This document shows positions 38,001 to 51,447 of a DNA stretch of 64,000 nucleotides, piece after piece. Numbering within the stretch: the first letter of the stretch is position 1; each line of letters opens with the position of its first letter. Both the position numbers and the translations under genes were made by a program. The DNA is from Malurus cyaneus samueli (lineage: Eukaryota; Chordata; Aves; Passeriformes; Maluridae). The stretch spans positions 31,363,835 to 31,427,834 of the forward strand of contig CM019236.1 of NCBI GenBank assembly GCA_009741485.1, in the 5' to 3' direction. The notes beneath the pieces were generated by a model. The model did not search any database and was not told the DNA's origin. It worked only from the letters and a program-made list of their open reading frames with translations.

Positions 38001-41000
38001 AGGAAATGCCGTTGCTTTTTCTTTGGTAATTTGGAAAACGTTTCAGGGACTGGTACCATCAGGGTACTTAAGAAATGTGATTAAGTCAAATTTTCTCCAT
38101 GATACATAGTTCAACAACATTCTCCTAGTAGACGTTCTTGCAGATATTTGTTAGACATATTGGATTTACCAACTGTAATAGATAACAAATAAGATCAGAT
38201 GTCATTTTGCACGATTAGTGAAGCTTGGTTTGGGTATATGCATGTCGAGTAACGCTCAGAGTGCAAAAAAAAAGACAAGAGGTTTATTGGTTATATTGCG
38301 TAGATTCATGTGCAAGTCTGAAGAGATCTAGATCAGTACGAGTAGATTCAAGTGAATCAATGCTAAATGATCAATAACAGAGGTATACATTTGTTTTACA
38401 GCTAGAAGTTCTGTCTGAATGAGAGTAGAGTAAGCTTTTAATGGCATCAGATCCAAGCTCATCGTGTGTTAATATTTAATGTGTTTAAGAGGTACTTTGT
38501 GCAGAGCGTCAATGAATGTGTAGGAGCGTGTCAAATGTTTCTGCAATTAGTCAGGATAGTGATATCATTTCCTCCTTCCATGATTGGCTCTTCGAGAGTG
38601 AGTGGATATCTGGTTGTTATTGAGCGACTGATACTATCTAGGATCGATGTTTAATTTTCATCCGCTTCAAGCTACTTTCCTGGTCATAATCACTTCACAG
38701 ATTATCCACTGATTACAATATGCCACATTCTTATTAAGTTTAGCAACATGAAATTTAGATGAAGAGAGCTTATCAGGGTAGTTTAGCAAGCAGATTTATT
38801 GGAAATTTTTTTATTGGTTTACGTTATTGGTTTGTAGGAAGAGCTAAGGTGAATGATTTGGTTGTGTAAAGGCGCAGGGAGGATTGGCTCGTTATTAATT
38901 CAATCTATCATATACTTGGTTCTATATTCATAACCTCCAAGGTTATAGGATATCTAACGAGGTTCCTATTGTTCATGGAAAAGTCACGGGATAGTTATTT
39001 GTACAACTTGATATAGATTGCTGTGGCTGTTTGAACGTGTTTTCTTTTCATCCTGTCATGGGTGTTCACCGTTTTCTGGCATCTCCTCTTCAACATTAGT
39101 TGATTGTGTTTTTATGAATAGAGCCAATTAGCAACCAAGGGCCTGGGCTGTGGAGTTAGCATGGAATTACCACAATGCTCAGGCGAGTTGGCTGGAGATG
39201 ATTGTAGTGTAACTTTTTGTTCACCTAGCAGTGTTGCACGATGCGTTGCTTTTTGTTATATGGACAAGACAGATGTATGATTTAAGACACTTGCAGTGAG
39301 ACAGTGGGTTAGTAGGAATTGATTATTTATTAGATTTTGGTTTAGTGTTTTTTTGTGAGTTTGTTGTTAATGTGAGCATAGTGATTTGTATCTCAGTCAT
39401 CAAGTGGTTCCCTACAAACACTGCATCGGTACGTCAGAAGTGCCAGTATAGGATGGTGGTGGAGGAGGACGCAATAGAAGGGTTGGGGGAACGATATACT
39501 TCGTATACAGATATTGTCACAATGATGCGTGGATTCCTCAAAGAAGTTATTGTTTGTGTTAATGAAGTTATTCTTGTGTTGTGCCTGTTGAGTGAGATAT
39601 ATATGACAGATTATAGAAGATGAGAGCAGGAACTAGCTTTATAAAGGTCTCACTAGAGAATTTGATAATTCTTTTCTTGTCGGCAGATCAAGTTATTCTC
39701 TCTTTATAAATTTTTTACGTATTTATATGTTTAGCGCAGCTCAGGCTGGAGGAAGAGAGAGTCTACTTGTGTTCCCATTCAGCGTTTAATTCTGTGTATG
39801 GTGCGAGGACCTTTGTGTGATTAAGTGTTGGGCGTTCCCTCTTTAATAAATGTAGAGAGTATGTGTAGTTAGAATGGTTGTCAGATTAATTGATATTTGG
39901 TTGAAGTACTTGTATAAGGACTCCATTAATAAGAATGAAGAAACTTTACTCAATTATTTTTATGTGTTTTTCTCTGACATGGAAGGTATATAATTTATAG
40001 TGAGTAGTTGGTGGCTGGGAAAGTTTGGATTGTGGAGATGTCATAGGTGACTATCGAGATGGCATTTTGATAGGTTAGTACCTGAACCAGCAGTTCCAGA
40101 AGAAACTCTCTGTTAGACAGTGAGCTTGGGTAATGGAATAGATAAGAACTTTTAATAAGTAGTTTTATCAGCTTATGAGTAATCAAGGAGATATACGTAT
40201 GTGAGATATTAGCTCTAGTTCTATCCTTAATAAATCAAAATTTAAATAATTCTTAGTAATCAAAGAAAAAAGTTTTATTATGTGATTTCATACGAATTTG
40301 TGCTCTTCGGATAGAGTGTAAAGTGAAAGTACGATCATGAATGAATAGAGCTAATATAAATCTTGAAGGTTGGATGACTAGGGGATCCTGGTAGTGTTCC
40401 TGTAGGTTCAGCAGGAGCGTGATGTGACATCAGATAAGTGTAATGCAAGGCTGAAAGTATATTGATTTGGCAGCTATAGGCATATCTGATGAGAAAGTTA
40501 TAGTTGTACACTAGGACTTTTAGATTGAACTTTTCATTGTATTGATTGGACCTGCTCTACTGTAGATGCGCATAAAGAGATTTACTTATTATTTGATTCT
40601 TGGATCTGGTCAGTTTGTGAGACAATTACGGATGTTTCTTCTTCTTCATTTTCGTGAAATGGTTTATTTTTTTGAGTGATTCAGAATAGAGGGATAATAC
40701 AAGATTTAAGAACCATTCACTATATATGGTACTGACACTTAGTTTTTATCTAGAGTCGTGTGCTTTCTGGTGAGTTGGATTGAGAGTTCTAAATAGGTTG
40801 ATTTTCCTATATAGTTTATCTCTTTTACTTGTCGATACGAGGGAATGTGTGATTTGTAGTTGACTCAAAGATAGCTGGTAATTACACATAGATAAGGAGA
40901 GAATGAAACATATTGTGTATGTTCTGTGAGGTGTAGCGTAATTTTTTATATTAGCAGGATCTTTTCAATCTGTATGTATTTACGCTAACTGTAGTTTTTA

Positions 41001-41660
41001 AACATACTAGAGAGAATAGTACTTGAATGTGCTTGTTTATTTTCTCATATCTTAATCCTTACTTGTTTGTAATTGTACATAGGTGATATGCTGATGTTAG
41101 TGTCTACTCTAGGACATCTTTTGTTTCTGTTTTTATATAATCATTTTTTTAAAAGCTCATGGCTTTTTTACACTTTTGAAGTTGAATGTGTATTGAAAAG
41201 GAGTAGAAAAAAACCATTATTTATATTTAATATATAATGTAAGATAAAGAGAGTTAGAGAGTCTTGCATGATGACTTTCTCACGAGCTGCATGTTATATT
41301 GGGTACGCTTGTACATATCTATTAATAGTTTTCTGACCAGTGTGTCATACCTAGATATCATTGTTTGTGGAGCACGTTGCATTTTGTACTGGTTATAGTA
41401 ATAATATATTAATGAGTCTATAAGTATGTTTATGATTAGTGTAGATGCTTTGAAAAGAATCAATTTTAAAAATAGAGGTGTGCTTATCATTTTCTCGTTT
41501 AGATTGCTTCATTAATTATTGCTTGTATTAGTTAATTGGTTCATGTTTTAGTTGAAAGTTGCTCTCTAGTCGTGCTAATTTTAATGCTTGAACTGTTGTT
41601 CGGGCTTAGTTACCGCTTAGTGCAGGGTTAAGGGGTGTTCCTATAGTTGTGATGCTAGTG
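38000..41660 (-). repeat. Corrupted copy of block T
   Basis: It sits between S1 and V1, where the mirrored arrangement has block T (46375-48624). Local matches confirm the identity: around 39170-39300, 'ccacaatgc', 'taacttt', 'ttcac', 'agcagtgt', 'tgctttt' and 'tggacaa' occur in the order and orientation of the reverse complement of about 47850-47950. The copy is about 3.66 kb against 2.25 kb, with dense insertions and substitutions. Open frames here, including 39345-39623, are products of corruption. Confidence 0.75.
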
Positions 41661-41663
41661 GTG

Positions 41664-42686
41664 GAAATACACACTGCCCACATCTAATAAAAGTCAGAGT
41701 GTGTTCTAATATGAAGTTAGGATGACTCATTACATAATCCACGTATTCATAAATGATTAGCATCAGATGTGGATAAGGTTTCAGAGCCAAATTCATGTAG
41801 ATAATTTAGCCCTACAGGATTAACTACCAGAGCCAAGATTCCATGACTTACCAATTTTTGCACTCTTTACAGTTATGGTTAGGAACTCTTCTCACTAACT
41901 GTTGGAAATGCAAATATGATCTTTCTTATTGATAATTTCATAACTTTCTCTTAGCTAATTATCAGGATACCAGCTCTTTGTTAATTCTTCTAGTTAATGA
42001 TCCCTTTAGACAACATGTTTTGCTTCACAGATAAATTTCAGCTGTGTTTTCTTGAAGTCCAAGAGAGAATAAAATTACAGAGTGAAACAAAAACATTGGC
42101 ATGGAAGCACTCAAAAGATCTTTTTCCCATGCAAAAAATTCAGAAGGATTGAAGGGAAGGTTGTTTTATTTTATTTTCAGCAGTTTTGCTCCAAGTTCAG
42201 TTCAATACACAATGGAATTCTAAACTGATTGAAAGAAACAGAGAATTGTTTTCATTATTATAGCTACTATTCATTTATAGGAAACAAAGTTGTAGAGATC
42301 ACAAATTAAACTTAGGCTGGTCTAGAATACTGCAATTCACAAAACAGTTTCATTTGATGCAAAAAGAAACAAGTCTTATCCATGCTTAGAAATTAAAGGA
42401 AAATCTGTGGAGTTTTGCATCAGAATAAAAAATATATAGTTAACATAAATAATTATTTTTCAAAACAATACTAAAAAGCCCATTAAAGAGAGGTTCAAAA
42501 ATAGTACTTATTTCTCCTGGGTGAAAATACCATCACTTCTTAATCCCATTTATCTTGAAAAACAATCTATGTGACCTTTGGGACCTTTCTGGAGAGGAAA
42601 GACTTCCTTAAGATTTTTGGCGCAAGACAAGTCAGAAGATAAAAACAAGAAGCATCTGAGAAAACTAATCCTAACAACTCTGATTA
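41664..42686 (+). repeat. Block V1
   Basis: Reverse complement of 45361-46374, bounded by 'ggtggaaatacacactgccc' on the left and 'ctaacaactctgat' on the right. Small indels distinguish the copies. No gene seen. Confidence 0.85.
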
Positions 42687-44035
42687 AGTATACTTTTGAG
42701 AGATTCAGTGGTTTTTTGGGATAAGGGGGAGAGCATCTGAAGGAGTTTATGACCACTGCATTAACAAGTATATGTGTTTTCTCTTCACAAGCCTGTAGCT
42801 AGTAGACGGATGTTAAGCACTGTAAATGATGAAAACCACCATCGTACAGCAAGTGGTTTTTAATAATTTATATTTATAATTACATTTATATACTATTTAT
42901 ATAAACTTAACATAGTATCAAAGCTTCAGGTCTTTTGTGGGGCTCAGAAAAGCAGTTGGAAAACAGAAGTTCTGTTCTTAGTTTTGTCTATCCAAGAAGA
43001 GTCTTTCAACTCACTACATCAGTATTTGCTGTTCCTGAGTATACTGTTGGTTTTCAGCTCCCCGATGCAAGGACTGTCTTTGATTTCTGTGCATGTAAAC
43101 AGTGCAGAGCAGTTTCAGGTTCAGCGGAGGTATCCAGGATTATGCTGTGTATTCACAAGTGTATGCGTAAACAAAAATTATTTCAATTTCTAATAAAGGT
43201 TTCATTAATTTCATAACCATTTCAATTCCTCCCAATTTTCAGTAACTGATGGCCATTTTATTGGTGCACTCCCAAATCTTGATTAGGCATTTCAAAGAGG
43301 CAAACTCCCCTTTCATATTCTCCCTGGAAACATATATCGTTTAATAACTGTCTCTCTTTTTCCAAAAATTCAAGTGCTATCTGCAGCTGGATACAAACCT
43401 CAAAAAATTTCTACATTGTCTGGAGGAAAAGTTGGCAAGGTAAAAGTCCAGTCTCAGGTAAATGTTACCAGAACTGTGGCTAAGCAGGTATGCCAAATAC
43501 AAAACATAAGACTACATTCTAATTGGAAATTGTTCCATGTATTTTCATCTGTCATCTGTCTATGTGTTTTAATCAAGTCATTCTTGATTAAAAATGCAAA
43601 TTAAATACCATACTAAGTATTTTCTAGTCATATGCAGAGAAAAAGATCTCTCAGGACTTCAACAGAAAAGACAACAGAAGGCCTCACAATTATCACTGAT
43701 TTTTTTGCTATGAACATATCACTTGATCTGTCACTGGAATTGTAAAAGCCACGGACCTTGTAATTTGAGAGGCAACATGGCCACTCTGTTGATCCAGTGT
43801 TGCAACACCTGTGGCTTTGGAATAAAGCATAGATAGTCTCAAAGCACTAGGAAAACATGCAGTGGGAGTGTTGTTTTTCATAAGCACTATAAAGACCAAG
43901 CCTTAAAAGATTAAGGTTTTTTTTTAAAAAAAAAAACATTTGGCAGTGCTGTGAAACTAGTGTCATGTTTTTGCTTTTGCACTTTTACCCCCTTCCTTTC
44001 AGACTTTGTTCAGGTTTGGATGTCTGGTGAGCTGA
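42687..44035. other. Unique spacer between inverted arms
   Basis: 1.35 kb of single-copy sequence between V1 and R2. It contains one exon-like piece (43375-43487). The remainder is AT-rich with no recognisable feature. Confidence 0.6.
43375..43487 (+). CDS. Candidate internal exon, gene not identified
   Basis: A pyrimidine-rich run (CTGTCTCTCTTTTTCC) lies shortly upstream of AG at 43373-43374. A second possible acceptor, CTATCTGCAG, would start the exon at 43387. The frame stays open to CAG followed by GTATGC. The peptide includes GYKPQKISTLSGGKVGKVKV and ends VNVTRTVAKQ. It is lysine-, valine- and serine-rich and lacks hydrophobic segments, like disordered parts of nuclear proteins. Two internal sequences, AAG|GTAAAA and CAG|GTAAAT, could be alternative donors. 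I do not recognise the gene, and chance cannot be excluded for a piece this short. Confidence 0.4.
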
Positions 44036-44152
44036 ATCAAGTGGCAGAGGAAAGAAAACTCCCTTTCCCTGAATCTCTGAGCCCCTCACAAGGGCAGTGA
44101 GGAGAGAAAGCAGCTATTCAGAGAAACTTCAAGAAATTTCTATAAAAAACAG

Positions 44153-44265
44153 ACAGAATAATCGTGTTCCATGAACTCTCTTTAAAAACACAAGAAAGCT
44201 CTCTCATTCTGAGAAGTAATGCAGGAAGGGAGAACAGAGAAAAGGTGCATTTTTTGGCCACAGAG
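44153..44265 (+). CDS. Weak candidate exon in block R2
   Basis: The frame is open from AAAACAG at 44152 to CAGAG followed by GTAAGG, a strong donor consensus. The peptide ends GRENREKVHFLATE. The acceptor lacks a good pyrimidine tract. The length (113 nt, ending in phase 0) would be compatible with splicing to a phase-0 exon. A mirror copy exists on the - strand of R1, about 34952-35064. It could be chance. Confidence 0.25.
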
Positions 44266-44330
44266 GTAAGGTGGCTTCTACCCAAGTACTGCTGTATCAC
44301 AAGCAAGTCTAATGCCAGCTTTCATTACAG

Positions 44331-44448
44331 ACGAGTTTGGGGCCCAAAGTCAGTTATTAGTGTTACTAATCTTGCTACTAACGGTATTGCTATTACTACT
44401 ATTGAGCAAACCAAACCAACAGAACACTATGAGAAAACACAGAAGTAG
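44331..44448 (+). CDS. Weak candidate terminal exon in block R2
   Basis: It follows a CTTTCATTACAG acceptor. After one leading base the frame reads RVWGPKSVISVTNLATNGIA, then a Thr/Ile-rich stretch, and ends EHYEKTQK before TAG. The composition is protein-like, but the required upstream phase does not fit the preceding candidate exon. The same sequence occurs inverted in R1. I cannot assign a gene. Confidence 0.25.
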
Positions 44449-45360
44449 TTTTCTGTAGTTGAAAACGAGAAGAAAAAAATGCCATCCAGAACTTCAGGTA
44501 GCTCTCACACAGTCTTGAAGGATCTTGGCACAGAGGGCTCATTGCAGAGGCACACTTAGCTCAGAAACTAAATCTTTCCTGGAAATACAGAAATTGGACA
44601 CAGTTTGATATTCATAAGAGAAAATTCAGATTTAGAAGAAAAACAAGCTAGCTTGAAAAAGTTTTTCATTAATTATAGCAGCATCTATGGTAGTTTTAAA
44701 TGACATAGGTAGCAAATTATATTGCTTGTATCTAATGCTCCCTAATCTCACCACAAACCTAATCATCCACTGTTATGCCACCTGTGGGGTATTTTAGGCA
44801 AACCACATTAAAAATGGATATCTGGCTCAGAAATATTTGATATGCAGAGAATGCACTTTTACTCAAGAGTAATCAAAGCAATACAGTTAATACATGTACT
44901 AATATATGCAATGTTCTTTAATTTATGTCAGTTTAGGGAGCAAAAAAATAATGAAAAATTTTGTTTCACATAGCATATGCAAAGTCCTCAAAGAACCAGC
45001 AGGCTTCTCGATATATTGTACCCAGGTATACATGTGAGGAAATTCAGAGAAATTAATCAGGACAAAAGCAGGAATTGAAGGTTCCTTATGAATTAGTGCT
45101 TCAGATGCCCACAATGTTAATGACTGAAAGACATGGAATCACAACATTAAGAGTCTGAGTAAACGTACACTGATGAAAGAATGAACTCAAATCAAACTCC
45201 AGTTAACAAAAATGTGATTTTATCTTCACAATATTAATGGAAGAAACATAAATTTATCTGTAATTAAAAAAAAAAAAAAAACAAAGTAATTAAACACTTT
45301 CTACACTCAACCTGAGCATTTATTTCATTCAGAAACAGAATTCCTATTTTTTTCTATATG

Positions 45361-46374
45361 CATCAGAGTTGTTAGGATTAGTTTTCTCAGATGCTTCTTT
45401 GTTTTTATCTTCTGACTTGTCTTGCGCCAAAAATCTTAAGGAAGTCTTTCCTCTCCAGAAAGGTCCCAAAGGTCACATAGATTGTTTCAAGATAATATGG
45501 GATTAAGAAAGTGATGGTATTTTCACCAGGAGAAATAAGTACTATTTTTTAACCTCTCTTTATGGGCTTTTTAGTATTGTTTTGAAAAATATATTTATGT
45601 TAACTATATATTTTTTTATTCTGATGCAAAACTCCACAGATTTTCACTTTAATTTCTAAGCATGGATAGACTTGTTTCTTTTTGCATCAAATGAAACTGT
45701 TTGTGAATTGCAGTATTCTAGACCAGCCTAAGTTTAATTTGTGATCTCTACACTTTGTTTCCTATAAATGAATAGTAGCTATAATATGAAAACAATTCTC
45801 TGTTTCTTCAATCTAGTTTAGAATTCCATTGTGTATTGAACTGAACTTGAGCAAACTGCTGAAAATAAAATAAAACAACCTTCCTCTTCAAATCCCTTCT
45901 GAATTTTTTGCATGGGAAAAAGATCTTTTGAGTGCTTCCATGCCATGTTTTGTTTCACTCTGTAATTTTATTCTCTCTTGGACTTCAAGAAAACACAGCT
46001 GAAATTTATCTGTGAAGCAAAACATGTTGTCTTAAAGGGATCATTAACTAGAAGAATTAACAAAGAGCTGGTATCCTGATAATTAGCTAAGAGAAGTTAT
46101 GAAATTATCATAAGAAAGATCATATTGCATTTCCAACAGTTAGTGAGAAGAGTTCCAACCATACTGTAAAGAGTGCAAAAATTTGGTAAGTCATGGAATC
46201 TTGGCTCTGGTAGTATCCTGTAGGGCTAAATTATCTACATGAATCTTGCTCTGAAACCCTTATCCACATCTGATGCTATCATTTATGAATACCGTGGATT
46301 ATGTAATGAGTCATCCTAACTTCATAATTAGAACACACTCTGACTTTTATTAGATGTGGGGCAGTGTGTATTTC
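45361..46374 (-). repeat. Block V2
   Basis: Reverse complement of 41664-42686. It follows R2 directly. In the left half of the complex, V is instead attached to the corrupted T copy and the spacer, so one arrangement must be rearranged or mis-joined. Confidence 0.85.
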
Positions 46375-48624
46375 TGCGTACTCTTTGGTATGCTTTACCT
46401 GCAGGGTACCAAAGTCAGCATTAAAAATCACAGGGCATGCAAACTGAAAATAACTAAAAGCAATTATGAGTTGAAGGATGTGAAGCAATTTTAAATTGAT
46501 TTTTTAGATAAAATAACTTACTTACTCATTAATATCCTACAAAATGTTGGACCTTGATTCAGAGCCTGGAACAAGTTGCAGCGTACCTAAATGACTCTTG
46601 GACTCTGGAGACTCTCCTTTTCCATTTTTAAAAATGTTTTTTTCTACTCCTTTTCCCTTTAATTCTAGTGTAGGTGCTTTACACAATGTTTTAAAACCAG
46701 AAAGGTGTAGGGATAAGATAATGAAATACTAGTGGTTGAGGAATACAGCCTTGTCTTCCTCTGTTGTTTAAAGCTACAGTTGTAAATACCTACAAGTTGA
46801 AGTCTGCTATAAATAGTATCAGATCACGTTATTTTCCTTCACTTGTGTACTTCTGTATCTTGGTCAAACTTTCCATTCCTGTGAGAGTAGAGTGCTATTT
46901 GGAAATACTTTTGCTTTCCTCCAGAAACCGAACTCTAGAAAACTAAGAGGCAGTACCTATAGGTGTTTTCTTGAAATATCCTCATCTGCCTCAAGAATAA
47001 CAATTTAGAAAAGAGCTGTTATGCACCTGAGAGAAGATATTTCTTTTGGTAGGAGAGAGGTACAAAAAGGAAAGTAATGCCTGTGTCCTTTGCCTCCAGA
47101 TATGCCTATAGCTGATATTTTCACTGCAACTTTCTGTGTATCAGTTGCTGAAAGAGGACCCAGTCATTCAATATTTGCTTTCCCATTCTGTACTTTTTAT
47201 ATACGAATACAAAATTTAACATAAAATAAGACTTTTTCTGATTACAAGAATATTTAAATTTTGATTTAATTTAGTGACTGCTTTTCTAAAGGTATTTCTG
47301 ATTTCTAGCTGAAAAGACTTCTAAAAGTTTTAATCATTTTCCGCTGTTCAGGGTTTTGAACTTCTGGTTTTCTATTCTTATCAAAATGCATCTTGGTTTT
47401 CTTCATCTCTCTCCACACTTATATTTTTTCCCATGTAAGACAAAAATTTGTAAAAGTTTCTTCATTCTTGGCCTTTCAGTATCAAAATCAATAAGAAAGC
47501 TAACTAATCTCTTTTAGAGGGAGCTCCACTAGGTCTGCCTTCAGAAAGCTGTGGGAAAGAGTGACTCTTTCTTCAGCCTGAGCCTTTAATACTATTGAGG
47601 ATTTATCTGGACAAAAAGATTTCATTTAGTAATTTATAAAGTGTTCTGTTCTTTTTTTAATCTGATTTTCCATCTCAAAGGCAGAAAAGAAACTCAGAAT
47701 ACTTCTTTGGTCAGTTTGGGTCATCTGTTCCAGTTATGTTCCCTCCCAACCTTTGGCTCTCACCCATTTTACTGGCCTTTGGGGATGCAGGTGTTTGTAG
47801 GGAAACCCTTGATGCTGAACAATCATTGCTCAGCCACAGCAGTGTTATCAACACTGCTTTGTCCAAAAATGCAAAGCACAGCACCGTGCACACTGCTGTG
47901 AAGAAAGTTAACTCCATCCCAGGCAAACTCAGTGCATTGTGGAATTGCTCAGCCAGCTGGTGTATTGGTTATTCCACTAAATGTTGATGGAGATGCCAGA
48001 GGTGTACCTGCAGGATGAAAAGAAAAAGTCACGAGAGATCATGTGTTCACAACTGGACTTTATGAAATCGGAACTGTTTTCACTTAATTGGTTGGAGAGT
48101 TAGCCAAGTAAGAGTGATTATGTCCTGCTTACCCAAATTAGTTCTCAGCTATGTGAAGCATTTACTTCTGCTTCATGCCCTAAGCTCTTTCATTAAATTT
48201 CCATGTTGTATTAAGTGTGGCCATGTATCAGTGGAAATCTGTGGTGTAGCAGGAAGTAGCTGTGCGTGGAAAATTAAATGACAGTATTCTGCCTCATCAG
48301 CCATTCTGCATCTGAAGGGAATTCTGCTATGCTTCGTCTAATTAGACTGTTGCATTAATCCATTAAACCACAAGTGTTGGTTGATGCCAAGTGTTAGATT
48401 GATTGATGATCACCACTCTAGATTCTCAGCATGTTCTAAATAAATAAACTTTTCTTTTTGCACTGTATCAACATGCTTTCCCCAGCTCTTTTGAAATGCA
48501 TGCATGTCTTTTACATGTGTACTATGTTACAAATTTAGACTTAAGTGAATTTAACTGACTGGATGACAATCCTTCTTCCCTGATGGGAGCCATGTCAGCA
48601 TAAAGAAGGCCATCCTTTCTCTGT
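46375..48624 (+). repeat. Block T, clean copy
   Basis: 2.25 kb of normal-looking sequence. Its reverse complement is the template of the corrupted 38000-41660 stretch. It contains an exon-like region at 47791-48020 with a probable frame break. The rest is AT-rich without recognisable features. Confidence 0.75.
47791..48020 (+). pseudogene. Exon-like region with a frame shift
   Basis: After a GGGATGCAG acceptor-like site, one frame reads AEQSLLSHSSVINTALSKNA and continues through a KHSTVHTAVKKVNSIPGK stretch. Shortly after 47920 the protein-like signal moves to another frame, which reads IAQPAGVLVIPLNVDGDARG and then VPAG and a stop. Both halves look like conserved low-complexity protein. This suggests one exon with a single-base indel, either a real pseudogene lesion or a sequencing error. 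I do not recognise the family. The corrupted left copy cannot resolve the question. Confidence 0.4.
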
Positions 48625-51447
48625 TTCCCTTCTAGATTTTTCCAGTGTTTGATAATAATAACTGAGACCACTTTGAATAATTTCTGTGCCTATGACAAAA
48701 GCTTTTTTGATGAAAACTGAGAAAAATACTTAAGATTAAACACTTTTCAACTTTTCAGCAAGTGCTGCAAGTATCATCCAGATTTGGCTACCTCACTGTA
48801 ACAAAAGTAGTCTGGAACAGATTTTATTGCTTCTCTCTACTGCAGCCAAAGTGGGCAAAACCCACAGGATTGGTTCCAGCAGCATCTGACACACACTCAA
48901 CAAAACCCACAGACACTAAAAAGCAGAGACTATCACAAACCTTCATGCTTTTCCACAGCTAGACAGCTTCTGTGCTGAATGAAAGAGCTAAAAGCTAATG
49001 TAAATATCTCCTCCAAGTCTGCATGGTAATCAGTCTCTGAGAGGTCACAAAAACTTTGTGGACACAGATGGAGAGTTCTATTCTTCCTCCTGAATCCACC
49101 TAGCTGAAATATCTTCTTGCTCCTACGTTTCAGAAGACTGACTAATCCACAGGTTTTGCCATATCTCAGAATGAGCTTTTCACCTCCTTAAGTAATTTCA
49201 CCTTAAACAAAAACTGTATGGTCAGAGTAACACAGAAATACTACCTGACCTTTCCCCATTTTGCAGAGATTTTTTTCATGCAGAATCAGTTTCCCTTTTC
49301 CTGGAAGAGGAAATATTTATTTGCTTGATGTAGGAGGACTTGGTCGTTTTAAGGACTCAATAAACCCAGAAGTCTTTTCCAAACTAAACAGTTCTGTTAT
49401 TCTAGGAACAACTTCAGACAAGGAGACACAGAGAGACAATTTTCTCAATTGATGTAATGGGCTATAGTATGTTGTTGGGATATACAACTAGAGTTCACTT
49501 TCTTGCTGTTGACCAGGCAGAATGGAGATTCAATGGCCAACCAAAATGGCCTTTGCCAAAATGCCCTCTTTGCTTGTTCTCCTCTCACCAAAAAGCTCTT
49601 CTAGTAAAAAAAAAACTTAGCCAAAACAAAGACACTGGGCTTAGTAAGGAGACTTTGGAATTCCACATTTATTAGATTTGCTTAAATTAGTGTTTTTTTG
49701 ATGAAGTATTGTGTTAAAATGCTGCTGTATATCCTGGTAGTGAAAAATGCCTGAGAAATTAGGGGAGAAATGAGCCAGAGTATTCATCAATCTCAATGTG
49801 GGTTTCAAACACATCAAGGATCCCTGTGTAACAACATGGGAAAGCAGTGACTCACCTTGAGCTCAGCAGTGGGGTGCAAGGCCAGCTTTACTCAGCACCT
49901 GAGGCACACAGTTATCTTTTAATAACTTTTCATGTTGTTTCACAGATAGAACAGAGGTTATTAAAGTGAACCACAATTAAGTAATTTTTGCTTGTCACGT
50001 GTCTACTGCTTCTAGGGTACATTTTATCAGTAGATTGCAATGGGATAGAAAAGGAGTTGGAGTATATATTTAATTATATTACTTCATTTTAATCCATTCA
50101 CGATTTAATTTTGGGAAATGTTACTGAGTTCTGGATCCTGAAATCTCCAAAGTCAACTTCAGCCCCAGCCACTGTGTCTGCACTTCGAAGCCTTTTGAAG
50201 TAGCTTTGGATTGGCCCAAGCTGACAGATAAGTCAAAACTTGGCTGCGAGCAGAGGATTTTTTTTCTCCTTCAAACCACTGGTTCCTCCCTCGAGTTGCT
50301 GAGGGCAGTGAAAGTCCAATCTGTAGATACTTCAAAGGCTTCAAGCAGCAGACACTCTGGCTAGGTCTGAAGCCGAAACAGACGGTTTGACAGAAGCTAA
50401 AGATTTTGGGGCCTCCCAGTACTTTTCTGTGCATTTTAAAGCAGATTAAAATTGCTATAAAATGGAAAGAAATGTGTGTAAGTCTTTCTTCCTTTTTCTT
50501 TGCATGTGATCTGGATTTTGCAAGAACATCTGTCTACCTTCATTTCTAAGTGAAGGTCTTTCCAGTATAAAACATGAAGAAATCTTCAGACAATCAACTT
50601 TACAAAACCAAATATCCAGTTCCACTGCTTGAATTTGCCAGTTTAACTGGTTTACTATTCAAATTTCTAGTGATAGCAGTGTTCATTTGAAGGATGAAAG
50701 ATTTAAACATAAACAAAGGGGACTGAAAAATACTCTGCACATGGGGAAAACATTTATTTATATCTTATATTTCATAACGTCCTCTTACAATAAATTAAAA
50801 TATTGTAATTTTTATTATTTATTTCTGTTTCCAACTCAGACAAGGAATGAGGATGATGGTAGCTGGAAATTAAACTAGGTCTTGAAAATTTTAATTTTTT
50901 TAATTATTGGTATTTCTCTTTTAAGGATTTATTTCCTTACTTACACATTATAGATAAGATAGTCTGTCTACTTCCAGCTGAATGGATTTGCCTACACCTT
51001 TACTCTTATAAAACTGATTTACATGTTAGTGGAGAAGTTGCCTGTTTATCATAATATGAAACTTGACTTTAAAATAGCAAGGTGGATATGAAAGAAAAAA
51101 AATGAGGCTGATCTTCTGACTGAGCTGTTTTCATTAGACACTACAGCAACTTTCAAATCCAGTAATTTTTCACTGTCATTAAACCAGTGCATAGTTACGT
51201 TATTCAGTTAAAGGTGAAAATCTTAGCAAGTCATTGTCAGTAGCACAACTTATTTAGTTATGTGGTGTTACTGCAGTTAATTTTAAGACAAGGTAAACTT
51301 TTTTTTCTTAAACCTGGGTTTGGGCCTTCTCAAAGTTGCTCCTTCAGGCCAAGTTAAGTGACTGACGCAGGGCTGCAGGCCATATACTTTATTCAAGTGC
51401 TCTGTCCAAAACAGTACCATTAATAGATGACGTGCTGCAGGTAAGAT
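48625..51447 (-). repeat. Block S2
   Basis: Reverse complement of 35207-38000. It continues on the right into unique sequence without a gap, so this side is likely the native context. It includes the mirrored CR1 tail fragment near 49347-49415. Confidence 0.85.

Larger units (their letters stand above)
44036..45355 (-). repeat. Block R2, right arm of inverted duplication
   Basis: Reverse complement of 33862-35181. This arm joins unique spacer on its left and V2 on its right, with no gap. The exon-like pieces at 44153-44265 and 44331-44448 have mirror copies in R1. Confidence 0.9.

Noticed and set aside
39345..39623. 92-codon ORF
   Set aside because: Falls in the corrupted copy of block T, so the reading frame is not meaningful.
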